Assembly: GCA_017380975.1 (NCBI GenBank)
Contig: JAFOCX010000080.1
Coordinates: forward strand, 1-6,060
Reading direction: 5' to 3'
Length of the DNA: 6,060 nucleotides
Source of the DNA: Lachnospiraceae bacterium
GTDB taxonomy: Bacteria; Bacillota; Clostridia; Lachnospirales; Lachnospiraceae
Shown: positions 5,948-6,060 of the stretch, piece after piece
How the letters are laid out: each line of letters begins with the position of its first letter
How positions within the stretch are numbered: the first letter of the stretch is position 1
Made by a program: the position numbers and the translations under genes
The notes under the pieces: model-generated
The model's database searches: none
The model's input: the letters and a program-made list of their open reading frames with translations, nothing else
What the model was told of the DNA's origin: nothing

Positions 5948-6060
5948 TGGTAATGGATTATATGGATATTTAGATTAGTAAAAATAATAAAGAGCAATCT
6001 GTAGAAAATCCCGTACTATCTCAAATTACGGTTGACTACCTTTGCTTCACATCGTTTTAT
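5948..6060 (+). other. AT-rich intergenic end region
   Basis: No gene and no convincing intrinsic terminator follow cdd within these 113 bases. A weak nested dyad is present: CCGTA (6011-6015) with TACGG (6027-6031), inside GTAG (6001-6004) and CTAC (6036-6039), but no T-run follows. TTGACT (6032-6037) lies 17 bases before TTTTAT (6055-6060), a possible but poor promoter cut by the window edge. Confidence 0.3.

Noticed and set aside
6001..6039. Nested dyad at the window end as a terminator or insertion-sequence end
   Set aside because: The stems are only 4 and 5 bp with internal loops and no T-run follows. No transposase or target duplication is visible.

Overview
The window looks like chromosomal DNA of a Gram-positive Firmicute, most likely a Clostridia member of the Lachnospiraceae type. 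The support is moderate GC content, strong AGGAGG-like ribosome binding sites, a perfect CIRCE heat-shock operator, a DegV-family gene and a clostridial-style HtpG. The taxonomic call is inference from these traits; no rRNA or other marker gene is present.

Layout. (1) Positions 1-528 (+) hold the C-terminal part of a TIGR01212/YhcC-like radical SAM protein, cut by the window edge. It converges on a DegV-family lipid-binding protein (537-1373, -). The two stop codons lie 8 bases apart and share one hairpin terminator. (2) A minus-strand unit reads htpG (2517-4457) and then a CPBP/CAAX-type intramembrane protease (1534-2499). The genes are 17 bases apart, and a strong intrinsic terminator (1492-1523) closes the unit. 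degV follows in the same direction but has its own promoter (1447-1475). (3) The divergent intergenic region 4458-4707 carries the CIRCE element (4576-4602), two candidate htpG promoters, small palindromes and a well-formed promoter for the plus strand. (4) A plus-strand unit reads a small alkaline-phosphatase-superfamily phosphodiesterase (4708-5502) and then cytidine deaminase, cdd (5516-5947). The last 113 bases contain no gene and no clear terminator.

How the genes fit together. The CIRCE element predicts HrcA repression of the Hsp90 chaperone HtpG, and by read-through of the membrane protease behind it. That would make a heat-inducible pair covering cytosolic folding and a membrane function. 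The plus-strand pair suggests nucleotide or phosphodiester breakdown feeding pyrimidine salvage. Both functional couplings are inferred from gene order. I found no mobile element, CRISPR array, tRNA or rRNA. I also saw no clearly new multi-gene system; the heat-shock arrangement is the most interesting part.
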